From assembly GCA_000230935.2 (NCBI GenBank), contig AGIQ01000002.1, positions 186,001 to 250,000 of the forward strand: a stretch of 64,000 nt of DNA. The letters are read 5' to 3'. The DNA comes from Mycolicibacterium rhodesiae JS60 (GTDB taxonomy: Bacteria; Actinomycetota; Actinomycetes; Mycobacteriales; Mycobacteriaceae). Under the pieces are notes generated by a model, which was not told the origin of the DNA, ran no database searches, and saw nothing but the letters and a program-made list of their open reading frames with translations. The translations under genes and the position numbers were made by a program. This document shows, piece by piece, positions 14,426 through 22,893 of the stretch; the stretch's first letter is position 1, and each line of letters begins with the position of its first letter.

Positions 14426-14468
14426 ATGTCAAACCCCCGCTGACATGCCAACTTAGTCTAGGCTAAGT
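14426..14468. promoter_or_regulatory. two dyads upstream of gltB, possible operators
   Basis: Within the non-coding stretch 14300-14802 there are two close inverted repeats. ATGTCA (14426-14431) and TGACAT (14441-14446) are separated by nine bases. ACTTAGTCTAGGCTAAGT (14451-14468) is palindromic at 16 of 18 positions. The second has the flavour of an iron-regulator (IdeR/DtxR) half motif, but its even length and flanks do not fit the 19-base consensus. They lie 127-170 bases upstream of gltB and could control it. Confidence 0.35.
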
Positions 14469-14635
14469 CGGTTGCTCTCCTGTCTCGCGCCGAGCATCAG
14501 GAACTGAAGGGGCTCAGCTGCGGAATCCGTTGTCAGCGCCCCCTTTTGGCGTCGCAATCGCGCGTTTGGGCGCCCCGGTTCGGACGGGGTGGTCCGCCGG
14601 GGTGGTTTTGGGCTGTTTGCTGAGGGCGTACCCCC

Positions 14636-14663
14636 GTGAGGTGCCAGGTGCGGGATACCTCAC
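14636..14663. promoter_or_regulatory. inverted repeat upstream of the EspI-like gene
   Basis: GTGAGGT (14636-14642) and ACCTCAC (14657-14663) form a perfect seven-base inverted repeat with a 14-base spacer, 140 bases before the ParA-like gene. The rest of the stretch from 14300 to 14802 shows no gene that I can support. Confidence 0.3.
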
Positions 14664-14802
14664 ATCACCACAGATCGCCGTCACCGCGACCTGGGTCAAC
14701 CGCCGGCCTGGGACTTTGCGCAAACTCTGGTCGGATTCTTAAAGACCGGTTGCCGCCCGGCCGACGACCAGGGAAATTACGAATGCAGCGATACTGGTCA
14801 CG

Positions 14803-15879
14803 ATGACCGACCGTGACGACTTCCAGCGCGACCGCTACCGGCGGCCGCCGCCGGGGTATTCGGCTGGGCCACCCACGGAGCGGATCCCCCGCATCGAACT
14901 GCCGCGTCCGCCGCAGCCCACGCCCGCCCAGCTGCCCTATCCCCGGCTGCCGATGCCGGCCACCGCGCCTGCCCGCCCGCCGAAGCCCAAGCCGACCAGC
15001 GGGTGGCGCCGCGGTGTTCACGCGGCGACGTTCGGGCTGGTGAACCTCGGCCCGTCGCGTCAGGAGCAGCGCCAGGCGGCGATGGAGGCCATGGTGGCCG
15101 CCCCATTGCGCGGCCACTACAAGATCGGCGTGCTCGGCAAGGGCGGGGTCGGTAAGACGACCGTGGCGGCCAGCGTCGGGTGTGTGCTGGCCGAGCTGCG
15201 CCGCGGAGATCGGGTGGTGGCGGTCGACGCCGACACCGCGTTCGGCCGGCTCGGCAGCCGGATCGACCCCCGAGCCGGCGGGTCCTACTGGGAGCTGGCC
15301 AAGAACAAGAACCTGCAGTCCTTCGCCGAGGTACTCACCCGGATAGGCAGCAATTCCTCGGGGTTGTTCGTGCTGGCCGGCGAGAACGGCAGCCGCCGAG
15401 GGCTTCTGGATCCGGCGATCTACCGCGAGGCCTCCATGCGCCTGGATCGGCATTTCACGATCTCGATCGTGGACTGCGGGTCGACGATGGACGCCCCGGT
15501 CACCCAGGAGGCGATGCGCGACATGGACGCGCTGATCGTGGTGTCCTCGCCGTGGCCGGATGGCGCGTCGGCGGCGGCGCAGACGATGGAATGGCTTGCC
15601 GCCCACGGTAAAACGGGGTTGATGCAACGCTCGGTGATCGTGCTCAACGATTCCGACGGGCATTCCGACAAGCGCACCCGCGGGGTGCTGGCCGACCAAT
15701 TCCGCGCGCGCCGTCAGGCGGTGGTGGAGGTGCCGTTCGACCCGGGCCTGCGGCCGGGCGGGGTGATCAACAACACCGGCGAGATGTCGGTGCCCACCCG
15801 GCGGGCCTTCGTTGAAGTGGCGGCGGTCATTTCGCAGTTCTTCGCGACGATCCCCGGCCGTGGACCCCACCCCCGCTGA
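14803..15879 (+). CDS. MinD/ParA-like ATPase, EspI-like
   Basis: A 358-residue protein with a proline-rich, disordered N-terminus (residues 1-65) and a ParA/MinD P-loop domain. The deviant Walker A is KGGVGKTT (113-120), followed by VVAVDADTAFGRLG. This layout is that of EspI (Rv3876) and related ATPases of ESX/type VII secretion loci. The likely role is regulatory or positional for a secretion complex; that is inference from family. The start ATG 14803 has a GATACT about eight bases upstream, compatible with a leaderless transcript. The end overlaps the next gene by 20 bases, so the kinase is probably cotranslated. Confidence 0.8.
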   Translation: MTDRDDFQRDRYRRPPPGYSAGPPTERIPRIELPRPPQPTPAQLPYPRLPMPATAPARPPKPKPTSGWRRGVHAATFGLVNLGPSRQEQRQAAMEAMVAAPLRGHYKIGVLGKGGVGKTTVAASVGCVLAELRRGDRVVAVDADTAFGRLGSRIDPRAGGSYWELAKNKNLQSFAEVLTRIGSNSSGLFVLAGENGSRRGLLDPAIYREASMRLDRHFTISIVDCGSTMDAPVTQEAMRDMDALIVVSSPWPDGASAAAQTMEWLAAHGKTGLMQRSVIVLNDSDGHSDKRTRGVLADQFRARRQAVVEVPFDPGLRPGGVINNTGEMSVPTRRAFVEVAAVISQFFATIPGRGPHPR

Positions 15880-16684
15880 CCCCCTGCCGCTCGGGACCGT
15901 GATCGGCCGGTACACCGTCGATGCGGTTCTCGGTTCGGGTGCGATGGGCACCGTCTATCTGGCTCATACCGCCGGCGTCACGCATCGGTTCGCCCTGAAG
16001 GTACTGCGACCCGACTCCCCGGCGCCGCTGGCAGTGGCCCTGCACCACCCGAACATCGTTCCCACTGTCGAGCATGGACAGACCCCGGCGGGAATCCGTT
16101 GGTTGGCAATGAGTTATGTGTCCACGGCGGACGCTGACGCCGAGCTGCGGGCGGGTCGGATGCCTCCCGAGCGAGCACTACGAATCGTCACCGAGGTGGC
16201 CGGCGCACTCGATCACGCCCATACCCGCGACATCGTCCACGGCGATGTCAAGCCGTCGAATTTTTTACTCGCCGACGATGACCGGGCCATGCTCGCCGAT
16301 TTCGGTGTGGCGCGGCACATCGGCGAGTCTGCGCCGCCCGCGCCCGACGGGGCGGTGCTCGCCTCGGCCGCATACGCCGCCCCGGAGGTACTACGCGGCG
16401 AGCCGCTCGGGCCGGCCGCCGACGTCTACGCGTTGGGCTGCTCGCTGTTCCGGTTGCTCACCGGCAAGCCGCCCTTCTTTGATGCGGGCTCCAAAGATGC
16501 CGTGGTGCACGCACATCTGTACCGGTCGGCACCGAGCGTCACGCAGCACGCGCCGTGGCTCCCGGCGGTTGCCGACGAGTTGATGGCCACCGCGCTGGCC
16601 AAGAATCCCGCGGCGCGCCATCCCAGTGCCGGGGAGTTCGCGGCGGCCGCGCTCGCCCTGCGATCACAGCCCGGCGGCGGCTGA
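15860..16684 (+). CDS. soluble Ser/Thr protein kinase-like protein, atypical
   Basis: A 274-residue Pkn2-like kinase domain without a membrane span or sensor domain. The glycine loop (GSGAMGTVY, 25-33), Lys47, the DFG motif (147-149) and a catalytic Asp129 with Lys131 and Asn134 are visible. Two features are odd. The loop reads HGD rather than HRD, so it is a non-RD kinase. Only 15 residues separate Lys47 from HPNIV, so most of helix alpha-C with its conserved Glu is missing. Activity may be low or unconventional. The start GTG 15860 lies inside the end of the EspI-like gene; a more upstream start has no better support. It ends one base before the convergent ggt gene. Confidence 0.75.
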   Translation: MDPTPADPLPLGTVIGRYTVDAVLGSGAMGTVYLAHTAGVTHRFALKVLRPDSPAPLAVALHHPNIVPTVEHGQTPAGIRWLAMSYVSTADADAELRAGRMPPERALRIVTEVAGALDHAHTRDIVHGDVKPSNFLLADDDRAMLADFGVARHIGESAPPAPDGAVLASAAYAAPEVLRGEPLGPAADVYALGCSLFRLLTGKPPFFDAGSKDAVVHAHLYRSAPSVTQHAPWLPAVADELMATALAKNPAARHPSAGEFAAAALALRSQPGGG

Positions 16685-16685
16685 C

Positions 16686-18659
16686 CTACCCGGCATCGCC
16701 CATCACCGCACCCTCCCGGCGTGGGTCGGCTCCACCAATCCAGCCACCGAGCGGTTCGCGGACGATGGCCGAGAGTCCACTGGACTGGTCGGCCAGGTTC
16801 ACGTCGTGTCCGAGCTTCCGCAGCCCCTCAACGAGGGGGTCGTGGACGCCGTCGTCGGTGGTATCGATCACCGGGTGTTCGCCGCCGACGTTGGTCTTAG
16901 GCGTATTGGCAGCGCCGAAGTCGACCATCGACACCGCCTGCTGTGGGTCTAGACCCCAGTCGAGGACTCCCACGAGCGTTTTGGTGACGTACTGGATGAT
17001 CGTCGAACCGCCGGGCGACCCCACGACCGCATAGAGGGCTCCCCGGTCACCGTTCGGCTTCTGGTCGAAGACCAGGGTGGGTGCCATGGAACTGCGGGGG
17101 CGTTTGCCCGGCTGTACGCGGTTGGCAACTGGAACCCCGTCGGGACCAACGGGGTCGGCGGAAAAGTCGGTCAACTGGTTGTTGAGCAGGAATCCGTCAA
17201 CCATGTGGAACGAGCCGAACGCCGCTTCGATGCTGGAGGTGAACGACGCTGCATTGCCATCCTTGTCGATCACGCTGACCTGGGTGGTGCCGTGCTCTGG
17301 CTGCTGCGGCGCGGGCACGGCCGGGGGCCCGAAGTCGCCGGGCTTCGCAGTGCCCATGCTGCGTTGCGGTGAGATCAGCGCGGCGCGCCCGGCAAGGTAG
17401 TCAGCGCCGAGCAGTGCCTGAGGGGACCCGCCCGGCAACGGGACGAAATCGGTGTCGGCCACGTAGCGGTCGCGGTCGGCGTACGCCAGGCGTTCGACTT
17501 CGGCGACCAGATGCACACCTGCCACCGTGGGCCGCCCGCCGTTGCGGTCGACGTCGGTCGGCCGGTGCCGAGCCAGATCGGAGAACTCCAGCATGCCCAG
17601 GATCTGAGCGACCGCGATACCGCCCGCCGAGGGCGGTGGGACACCGCAGACCTGTTTGTCCCGGTAGCTGATACACAACGGCTCCCGGATCTTTGAGCGG
17701 TAATCGGCCAAGTCCTCGGTCGTGATAGCCCCGGGGGTCCGCCCCCCTGACGTGTCAACGGTCGACTCGACGATGTCTTCGGCGATCGCACCGCGGTAGA
17801 AGTTGGCAGGGTCAGACGCGATTGCGCCGAGAGTCTTGGCGTACGCCGGGTTGGTCAAGACGGCTTTGACGGCCTTGGGGGTACGGTCCGGGTTGAGAAA
17901 GTAGTCGGCGCTGGCCGGATCGAGCGCCAGCTTCGTCGCGTCCTTGGCAATGGCAGCGGCCAACCGTGGGCTAATCTCAAAGCCGTTGTCAGCCAGGCTG
18001 ATCGCGCCGGCAAAGAGGTCCCGCCAGGGTGTCCTTCCGTGCTCCTCGTGCGCGGCGGCAAGCATCCGCACCAGACCGGGGACACCGATCGAGCGGCCGG
18101 ATGCGCGGGCGTCGGGCCTCGGCTGATTTCGGTCAGCGTCGGAAATCCAGCGCAGGTAGTTCTCGGTTGCCGCCGCCGGGGCGGTCTCCCGGCCGTCATA
18201 GGCCTGCACCGCGCCCGATGAGGCGTCGTAGTGGAGCAGGAAGCCGCCACCGCCGATGCCCGAGGATTGCGGCTCAGCCAACCCAAGCACTGCTTGGGCA
18301 GCGACGACCGCGTCCACCGCGGTGCCGCCGTCTTTCAACACCCGGCATGCCGCTTGGGTCGCGAGGGGGTTCGCGGTTGCCGCCGCGTAGCTGCGGGTAC
18401 GCACCGCCGTCATCTCGCTGCGGTAGCCGGTCGCGATCTCCGGTGCGGCGCCGATGTCCCGATTCGGCGACGCAGCCACCGGCGTCTTGGGCGTCGGTGT
18501 CCCGTTGGCGACGACATCGCATGGACGGCCGTCGGGCGGCCCCGATGTCGTATCGGTCGTCGTACCACACGCCGCCGCGACCAACACCACGGCGATGAGC
18601 GGCACCACGACCTGCCTGAACTGTTCTGCGACGCGATCGCAGGCGGGCAATACTGCCAT
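16686..18659 (-). CDS. ggtB: gamma-glutamyltranspeptidase lipoprotein
   Basis: A 657-residue exported enzyme that cleaves the gamma-glutamyl bond of glutathione and related peptides. The N-terminus has a hydrophobic segment ending in a lipobox (LVAAAC near residue 30), so it is probably anchored to the outer face of the membrane. The autoprocessing and catalytic Thr lies in EHGTTQVSVIDKDGNAASFT, and the glycine motif SPGGSTII binds the substrate. Length and lipobox resemble mycobacterial GgtB (Rv2394), hence the symbol, which is tentative. It follows the EccA fragment on the same strand after 69 bases. Confidence 0.88.
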   Translation of the reverse strand: MAVLPACDRVAEQFRQVVVPLIAVVLVAAACGTTTDTTSGPPDGRPCDVVANGTPTPKTPVAASPNRDIGAAPEIATGYRSEMTAVRTRSYAAATANPLATQAACRVLKDGGTAVDAVVAAQAVLGLAEPQSSGIGGGGFLLHYDASSGAVQAYDGRETAPAAATENYLRWISDADRNQPRPDARASGRSIGVPGLVRMLAAAHEEHGRTPWRDLFAGAISLADNGFEISPRLAAAIAKDATKLALDPASADYFLNPDRTPKAVKAVLTNPAYAKTLGAIASDPANFYRGAIAEDIVESTVDTSGGRTPGAITTEDLADYRSKIREPLCISYRDKQVCGVPPPSAGGIAVAQILGMLEFSDLARHRPTDVDRNGGRPTVAGVHLVAEVERLAYADRDRYVADTDFVPLPGGSPQALLGADYLAGRAALISPQRSMGTAKPGDFGPPAVPAPQQPEHGTTQVSVIDKDGNAASFTSSIEAAFGSFHMVDGFLLNNQLTDFSADPVGPDGVPVANRVQPGKRPRSSMAPTLVFDQKPNGDRGALYAVVGSPGGSTIIQYVTKTLVGVLDWGLDPQQAVSMVDFGAANTPKTNVGGEHPVIDTTDDGVHDPLVEGLRKLGHDVNLADQSSGLSAIVREPLGGWIGGADPRREGAVMGDAG

Positions 18660-18728
18660 CGCTCGACGCTAAGGCATTCGGTCGGGGGCTGTTCGGTGAT
18701 CGGCGTTGTTGGCAGCGCCGGCGACACC

Positions 18729-19229
18729 TCAAAGCTGCACGGGCACGTGCTTTTCAGCGCACGCGGCGGCGACCGCCGCGAGTAGATCCTGCGTGCGGAG
18801 CGTCTCGAGGTCCTCGACCGTCACCGACCCGCGGTCGGTGCGATTCTGCGCGGCCACCCGGGAGTCACGCAACCGTTCGGCGCGCTCGACGACGTTGCGG
18901 GCGAATCGGCCGTTCTGCATCACGTCGATGCCGTGGGTCCCGTCCGGCGCGAGATAGGCCCGCAGCTTGCGGCAGGCCGCACTGAGCGCCTCCTGGGCCG
19001 CCGGTTCGATCACTGTGGCGCGCGGCCCGCCGTAGCGGATCGCGATCTCGACCAGCTCATCCGGGCTGTAGGACTCGAACCGCAGCTTGCGGTTGAACCG
19101 ACCCGCCAAACCGGGGTTCACCGTGAGGAATTCGTCGACTTCCTTCTCATAGCCTGCCCCGATGAAGCAGAAGTCGAAGCGGTGTACCTCCAGTGCGACC
19201 AGCAGCTGGTTCACCAGATTCAGCGGCAC
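18729..19229 (-). CDS. EccA-like AAA ATPase C-terminal fragment lacking the P-loop
   Basis: A 166-residue protein that matches the part of EccA-type (CbxX/CfxQ) AAA ATPases after Walker B. It has the sensor-1 region (IGAGYEKEVDEFLTVNPGLAGRF), the arginine-finger and lid region (FESYSPDELVEIAIRYGG) and the conserved GRFARNVVERAERLRDSR. Walker A and B are absent, and the preceding gene ends five bases upstream, so the N-terminal half is not there. The GTG start at 19229 has GAGGTG six bases upstream, so the fragment is probably translated. It may be a decayed EccA or a small subunit that works with another ATPase. Neighbours are ESX-associated families. Confidence 0.65.
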   Translation of the reverse strand: MPLNLVNQLLVALEVHRFDFCFIGAGYEKEVDEFLTVNPGLAGRFNRKLRFESYSPDELVEIAIRYGGPRATVIEPAAQEALSAACRKLRAYLAPDGTHGIDVMQNGRFARNVVERAERLRDSRVAAQNRTDRGSVTVEDLETLRTQDLLAAVAAACAEKHVPVQL

Positions 19230-19233
19230 CGGG

Positions 19234-19551
19234 TCACCTCAACCCGCCGCCGTAGCGGGCCTGGTTGTCGGTCTCGGCCTCCTCGCGCAGCGCCGCGAAC
19301 GCCAGGTTGAGCCGATCACTGAGCTCGCCGTGGCTGTAATCGTTCACGACCGCAGGGTGCAACGTGAGTTCGATGAGTTTGCCGTCGGAGTTTGCCACCG
19401 CGTGTATGTCCCCCAGATCGACGCTGTAGGTGATGGTCTCGGCCTGCGCGACAAGCGCCTCCCACCGCTCGGCAGCTTCGCTCAATTCGCGTAGGACCGC
19501 GTCGACGAGATCCCTGTCGCTAACCTCGCGACCGCTCCCGGATCCCGCCAC
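19234..19551 (-). CDS. YbaB/EbfC-like protein, EspL-like
   Basis: A 105-residue protein with a helical N-terminus (SDRDLVDAVLRELSEAAERW) followed by a beta sheet (ITYSVDLGDIHAVANSDGKL) and a C-terminal helix (LSDRLNLAFAALREEAE). This is the YbaB/EbfC fold seen in nucleoid-associated proteins and in EspL-type proteins of ESX-1. The stop lies four bases before the start of the EccA-like gene, so they are coupled. The role is probably as a partner or chaperone in the same ESX-type module (inference). Confidence 0.65.
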   Translation of the reverse strand: MAGSGSGREVSDRDLVDAVLRELSEAAERWEALVAQAETITYSVDLGDIHAVANSDGKLIELTLHPAVVNDYSHGELSDRLNLAFAALREEAETDNQARYGGGLR

Positions 19552-19654
19552 GCCACTAGTATGTCGAGCGTCACTACCTGCGTCAATTCACCTCTGCGGG
19601 GATCACAGTCGCCGGCCCGGAAATTGCCCCAGCAACGTCGCGTCATAGGTTGAC

Positions 19655-20779
19655 TTACGGCGCGCCACGCCAGTTCGTCGGCTGCGGCGCATTAAACGCT
19701 TCGAACCAGGCGAAGTGATAGTTGGCGGCCAGCTCGTCTCCGACGGCGATCGCCTCGGTAGCGGCGAGTAATAGGCAGTTGCTCAGCAGCGCTGAATCAA
19801 CGTCGGGGTACTGGGCCATCAGCTGATAGCGCGCGGTATCGGAATGCACGCGTAGGACGTCGACCTCGGCGTCGAGCACTCCGGTGCGCGCCACGCCGGC
19901 CTTCGCCAGGGTGTGCACCATCCTCGGCAACCCGTCGCGCCAGTGGGTCGCCTCGACGAGTTTCCAGCCCATGTCGTCGACGCGGGGCAGCTCCCGGGCC
20001 TCGGCGGACGTCGCGGGCGCCTCGACACGCCCCGGGACGAAGGGGTCACCCGGGTGATAGGTCGCCGATCGCACAACGTCGCCGAGCAGCTCGCTGATCC
20101 GGCCGCGGCGCCGGGCCGGCGCGAGCAACTCGACGCCGGCCGGCAGCGAGACACCCGGCGGGATCCAGCCGTGTGCCAGGTCGGTCACCAGCAGGGTCGT
20201 GCCGTCGCCGCGCTCCCCGATGGACCATCGCAATCCCGGCTCCTGGCGGGCCACGAATTCCAGCAGTCGTTCCAGCCGATGGCTGTCGGGTTCGGGCTCG
20301 CGCTCGGGTTCGGGCGCCACCGGCTCGGGCGATTCATCGGCAGGGTCATCTTGGGGTGCTTCGTCGGCAATCACCGGTTCGACATCCACGGAGACTCTGG
20401 GCATGGCCGGATCGGTATCGAATTCCACTGCTGTAGACCGTAATTGGCGGATCGTCGACTCGACGCGCTGCACTGCGTACGACCTGGCCACGTCGATGAT
20501 CCGGACTTCCTCGGCGCGGCGGGCGAAGTCCGGAAGATCAGCGTGACGCAGCGCTCGCAGTCGCTCATTGGCCGAGTCCGCGATGCGCTGCAGATCGTTC
20601 TTCAGATGGTCGGCGACGGCCGCGGTCTCTCGCGTGACCGTCGCCAGCTCCGCGGGCCACAGCCCGCCGATCACCCACGGTGTGCAGTCCGGGGGTGAAT
20701 CGAACGTCGGCTGGGAAAGGGCACGCTGGGTTGCCCTCTTCAGACGCTGACGCGCCGTGTTCCGGCCGAAGATCGCCAC
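19655..20779 (-). CDS. DUF5631/DUF5632-like mycobacterial protein
   Basis: A 374-residue protein. An N-terminal helical part (residues 1-115) is followed by an acidic proline-rich linker (about 125-165) and a C-terminal globular part with GWIPPGVSLPAGVELL (near 205) and a helical end (YHFAWFEAFNAP). The C-terminal half resembles the DUF5632 and DUF5631 regions known from Rv3899c, which lies beside ESX-2; recognition is by memory of the motif. No signal peptide is visible. The start is GTG 20779. It heads the minus-strand run YbaB-like, EccA fragment, ggt. Confidence 0.6.
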   Translation of the reverse strand: MAIFGRNTARQRLKRATQRALSQPTFDSPPDCTPWVIGGLWPAELATVTRETAAVADHLKNDLQRIADSANERLRALRHADLPDFARRAEEVRIIDVARSYAVQRVESTIRQLRSTAVEFDTDPAMPRVSVDVEPVIADEAPQDDPADESPEPVAPEPEREPEPDSHRLERLLEFVARQEPGLRWSIGERGDGTTLLVTDLAHGWIPPGVSLPAGVELLAPARRRGRISELLGDVVRSATYHPGDPFVPGRVEAPATSAEARELPRVDDMGWKLVEATHWRDGLPRMVHTLAKAGVARTGVLDAEVDVLRVHSDTARYQLMAQYPDVDSALLSNCLLLAATEAIAVGDELAANYHFAWFEAFNAPQPTNWRGAP

Positions 20780-20909
20780 CGGAAGGAGCCTACCGTCGAT
20801 CGGTGCGGCATCAGTGCGCCGAGAAATGTCTGCACCAGCGTCTTGAGCGGACGGTCGGCCAGGTCGGCCCGCGAGTTTCGACGGGAAGCAATCGATGCTT
20901 CACACACTC

Positions 20910-20930
20910 GTATAGACAGTTGTATGGTCA
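20910..20930. promoter_or_regulatory. TetR-type half operator at the start of the first AveC-like gene
   Basis: GTATAGACA (20910-20918) lies six bases before the ATG at 20924. The same nine bases occur in the stronger dyad at 22811-22830 between the TetR gene and the second AveC-like gene. A site this close to the start fits repression of a nearly leaderless transcript. The dyad partner is poorly conserved here. Confidence 0.4.
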
Positions 20931-21997
20931 CTTATCAAGGTGACGGCGATCGCAATGCCGCACCGAATGACGGAGCTATCACAGTGACAACCTCGATCCA
21001 CAGCGCGACGCCCAGAATCCGGCGTCTTGTCAGCCCATTCCAGGTAGCGGCTGGGATGGGCGTTGTCCTGGCCTGCCTGCAGCTGTACCTGTTGCTGCAG
21101 TGGCTGGCTGGGCCGAACTTCCGCGAGGTGACCTCCGGCCCCAGCGTCCCGCCGCTCTGGATGCAGGTCAGCATCCGGGTCGTTGAAGTGCTCGCCGTGG
21201 CCATCGCGCTGGCGATGATCTACCACTACGTGGTGCGGCCCTGGCGGCGAGCACGCCAGGTGCCCTATGACGGGCTCGTGGTACTCGCCGCCCTCGCGAC
21301 TTCGATGTATGACCCGCTGAATTCCTATTTCCATACGTGGTTTGCCTACAACTCGTTCTTCGTCAATCGCGGCACCGCAATGGTTGAGGTTCCCGGGTGG
21401 CAATCGTTCAACGAACCGGGTGCCCAGATCGCCTGGCCGTTCTTCTTCATCCCGCCTCTGTATGCGGTTATGTTCCTGGGCATTCCGATGTTCGCGTGCT
21501 GGGTGATGCGCGCGGCGAAGGCCAACTGGCAAGCACTGTCCAACGCCGGCCTCGTTGTCCTGTGCTTGGTGATGGTGGCGGCGATCGACATCGCCCTTGA
21601 GGGCCCCGTGGTCATGCGGCTCGGGTTTTATGACCACACCGGCCCGTCGATCCCGCTCCTCGACAGCTATTACGGGCACAACGCGATCGCGAATATCGTG
21701 CTCGTTGCCGTCGCTGTAACGATGGCGACGTGCCTTCGGTATTTTCGCAACGACCGCGGTGAGACTCTCGTCGAGCGCGGGGCTACCAAGCTGGGCACCC
21801 GCGGGATCAAAGTGACGATCCTGCGATTCTTTGCAGTATTCGCCGCGATGCAGGCAATCTTGTTCGCCGGCTATCACGCACCGATGACGGTCTGGACCGT
21901 GCTCAATCCCGACGCCGCCTGGCATCCGAACATGGTGGACAACAGCTTCCTCAACGACCACATCTGCGGTGTCGGGACACCACGGCGATGCCCTTAG
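20924..21997 (+). CDS. AveC-like (spirocyclase family) membrane protein 1
   Basis: A polytopic membrane protein of 357 residues with about seven hydrophobic spans. It resembles proteins annotated as spirocyclase AveC family; AveC itself shapes the spiroketal of avermectin. Shared blocks with the two paralogues downstream are WLAGPNFREVTSGPS, YDPLNSYFHTWFAYNS, CLRYFRNDRGETLVERG and a C-terminal ICG...CP cysteine pair. Start ATG 20924 is chosen over an in-frame ATG 27 codons upstream because the latter adds a polar segment across the putative promoter. The stop overlaps the end of the convergent TetR gene by four bases. The reaction and substrate are unknown. Confidence 0.75.
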   Translation: MVTYQGDGDRNAAPNDGAITVTTSIHSATPRIRRLVSPFQVAAGMGVVLACLQLYLLLQWLAGPNFREVTSGPSVPPLWMQVSIRVVEVLAVAIALAMIYHYVVRPWRRARQVPYDGLVVLAALATSMYDPLNSYFHTWFAYNSFFVNRGTAMVEVPGWQSFNEPGAQIAWPFFFIPPLYAVMFLGIPMFACWVMRAAKANWQALSNAGLVVLCLVMVAAIDIALEGPVVMRLGFYDHTGPSIPLLDSYYGHNAIANIVLVAVAVTMATCLRYFRNDRGETLVERGATKLGTRGIKVTILRFFAVFAAMQAILFAGYHAPMTVWTVLNPDAAWHPNMVDNSFLNDHICGVGTPRRCP

Positions 21998-22623
21998 GAC
22001 CGCCCCTGCGGTTGGCCGAGCTGCAGCGTTCCCGCCCAGATCGTGACGAGGACATCGACCCGGGCACGCTCGTCGAGCTGGGATGCATCGGCTTCGCGTC
22101 CTGCGATGTAGAGGCAACGTTCGGTGCTCCACACCAACGCGGTCGCGAGATCAGCGCTCGGGAGCCCGGGCGGAAGCTGGCCTGCGCTGCGCTCCTGGTC
22201 GATCTCGGCGGCGACCGCCTCGGCGAAACGTGTCATCGCCCCGGTCCATTGGGCTTCCAGTTCTTCCGATGACGCCCAATGCTCCATTACCGCGCGCAAG
22301 AGCAGTCGATGCTCGGTCCAGATGTCCATGGCGTTTTGCATGCTGATGCTGAGCGACTCGGTGATCGAGATGTCCGGGCGGCGCAGGAATGGGCTAGCTG
22401 TTTCGAAGATCTGGTCCATGATGGCAGCGAGCAGACCCGCGATCACGCCGAGCTTCGAACTGAAATAGTGATAGAAGCTCGCGCGCGATATCCCCGCACG
22501 TTCGATGATCTGTGCGACGCTCAAATCGGCGAAGTCGTACTTGCCCAACAGTTTCTCGGTTGCCTTGAAGATCGCAAGCTCGGTGTCGCTGGTACCCCGT
22601 CGAATCCGTGGCCGATCAAGCAC
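21994..22623 (-). CDS. TetR-family transcriptional regulator
   Basis: A 209-residue repressor. The N-terminal helix-turn-helix reads DLSVAQIIERAGISRASFYHYFSSK, typical of TetR. The C-terminal ligand domain is helical and contains MDIWTEHRLLLRAVMEHWASS. The start is taken at GTG 22623, where AAAGGGG lies five bases upstream; a TTG at 22668 would add 15 residues. It sits between the first and second AveC-like genes and diverges from the second, with a 20-base dyad in the gap, so it probably controls the AveC-like genes. The inducer may be their substrate (inference). Confidence 0.85.
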   Translation of the reverse strand: MLDRPRIRRGTSDTELAIFKATEKLLGKYDFADLSVAQIIERAGISRASFYHYFSSKLGVIAGLLAAIMDQIFETASPFLRRPDISITESLSISMQNAMDIWTEHRLLLRAVMEHWASSEELEAQWTGAMTRFAEAVAAEIDQERSAGQLPPGLPSADLATALVWSTERCLYIAGREADASQLDERARVDVLVTIWAGTLQLGQPQGRS

Positions 22624-22810
22624 GCGCGCCCCTTTGAGGTTGCGGCGCTGTGGGGTGGGGGTCGCCAATGTCGGATCCGCTCGCTAGGGGTTGCCTTCCG
22701 ATGGCCAGGTTAGCACCCAAGTGTCCGCGCGGGGATTGCGCGCCGCCCACGGATTGCCGTCTTTTCCGCTCTGAACTGCGACGTTACGGCAGGGCTTGAG
22801 GCAGACGTCA

Positions 22811-22830
22811 GTATAGACACATGGCTATAC
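22811..22830. promoter_or_regulatory. probable TetR operator before the second AveC-like gene
   Basis: GTATAG (22811-22816) and CTATAC (22825-22830) form a perfect six-base dyad with an eight-base spacer that is itself partly symmetric. It lies in the 270-base divergent gap (22624-22893), 64 bases before the GTG of the second AveC-like gene. The left half extends to GTATAGACA, shared with the site at 20910. I see no other feature in the gap. Confidence 0.5.
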
Positions 22831-22893
22831 ACTATGTATGCTCAGCGTCACTATGAGGTCCGCCCGTGATCTCGATGACAGGAAGGAACGACG

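Noticed and set aside
14451..14468. IdeR/DtxR box before gltB
   Set aside because: Only the core TTAG...TAGGCTAA part fits; length parity and flanks do not match the 19-base consensus. Kept only as an unassigned dyad.
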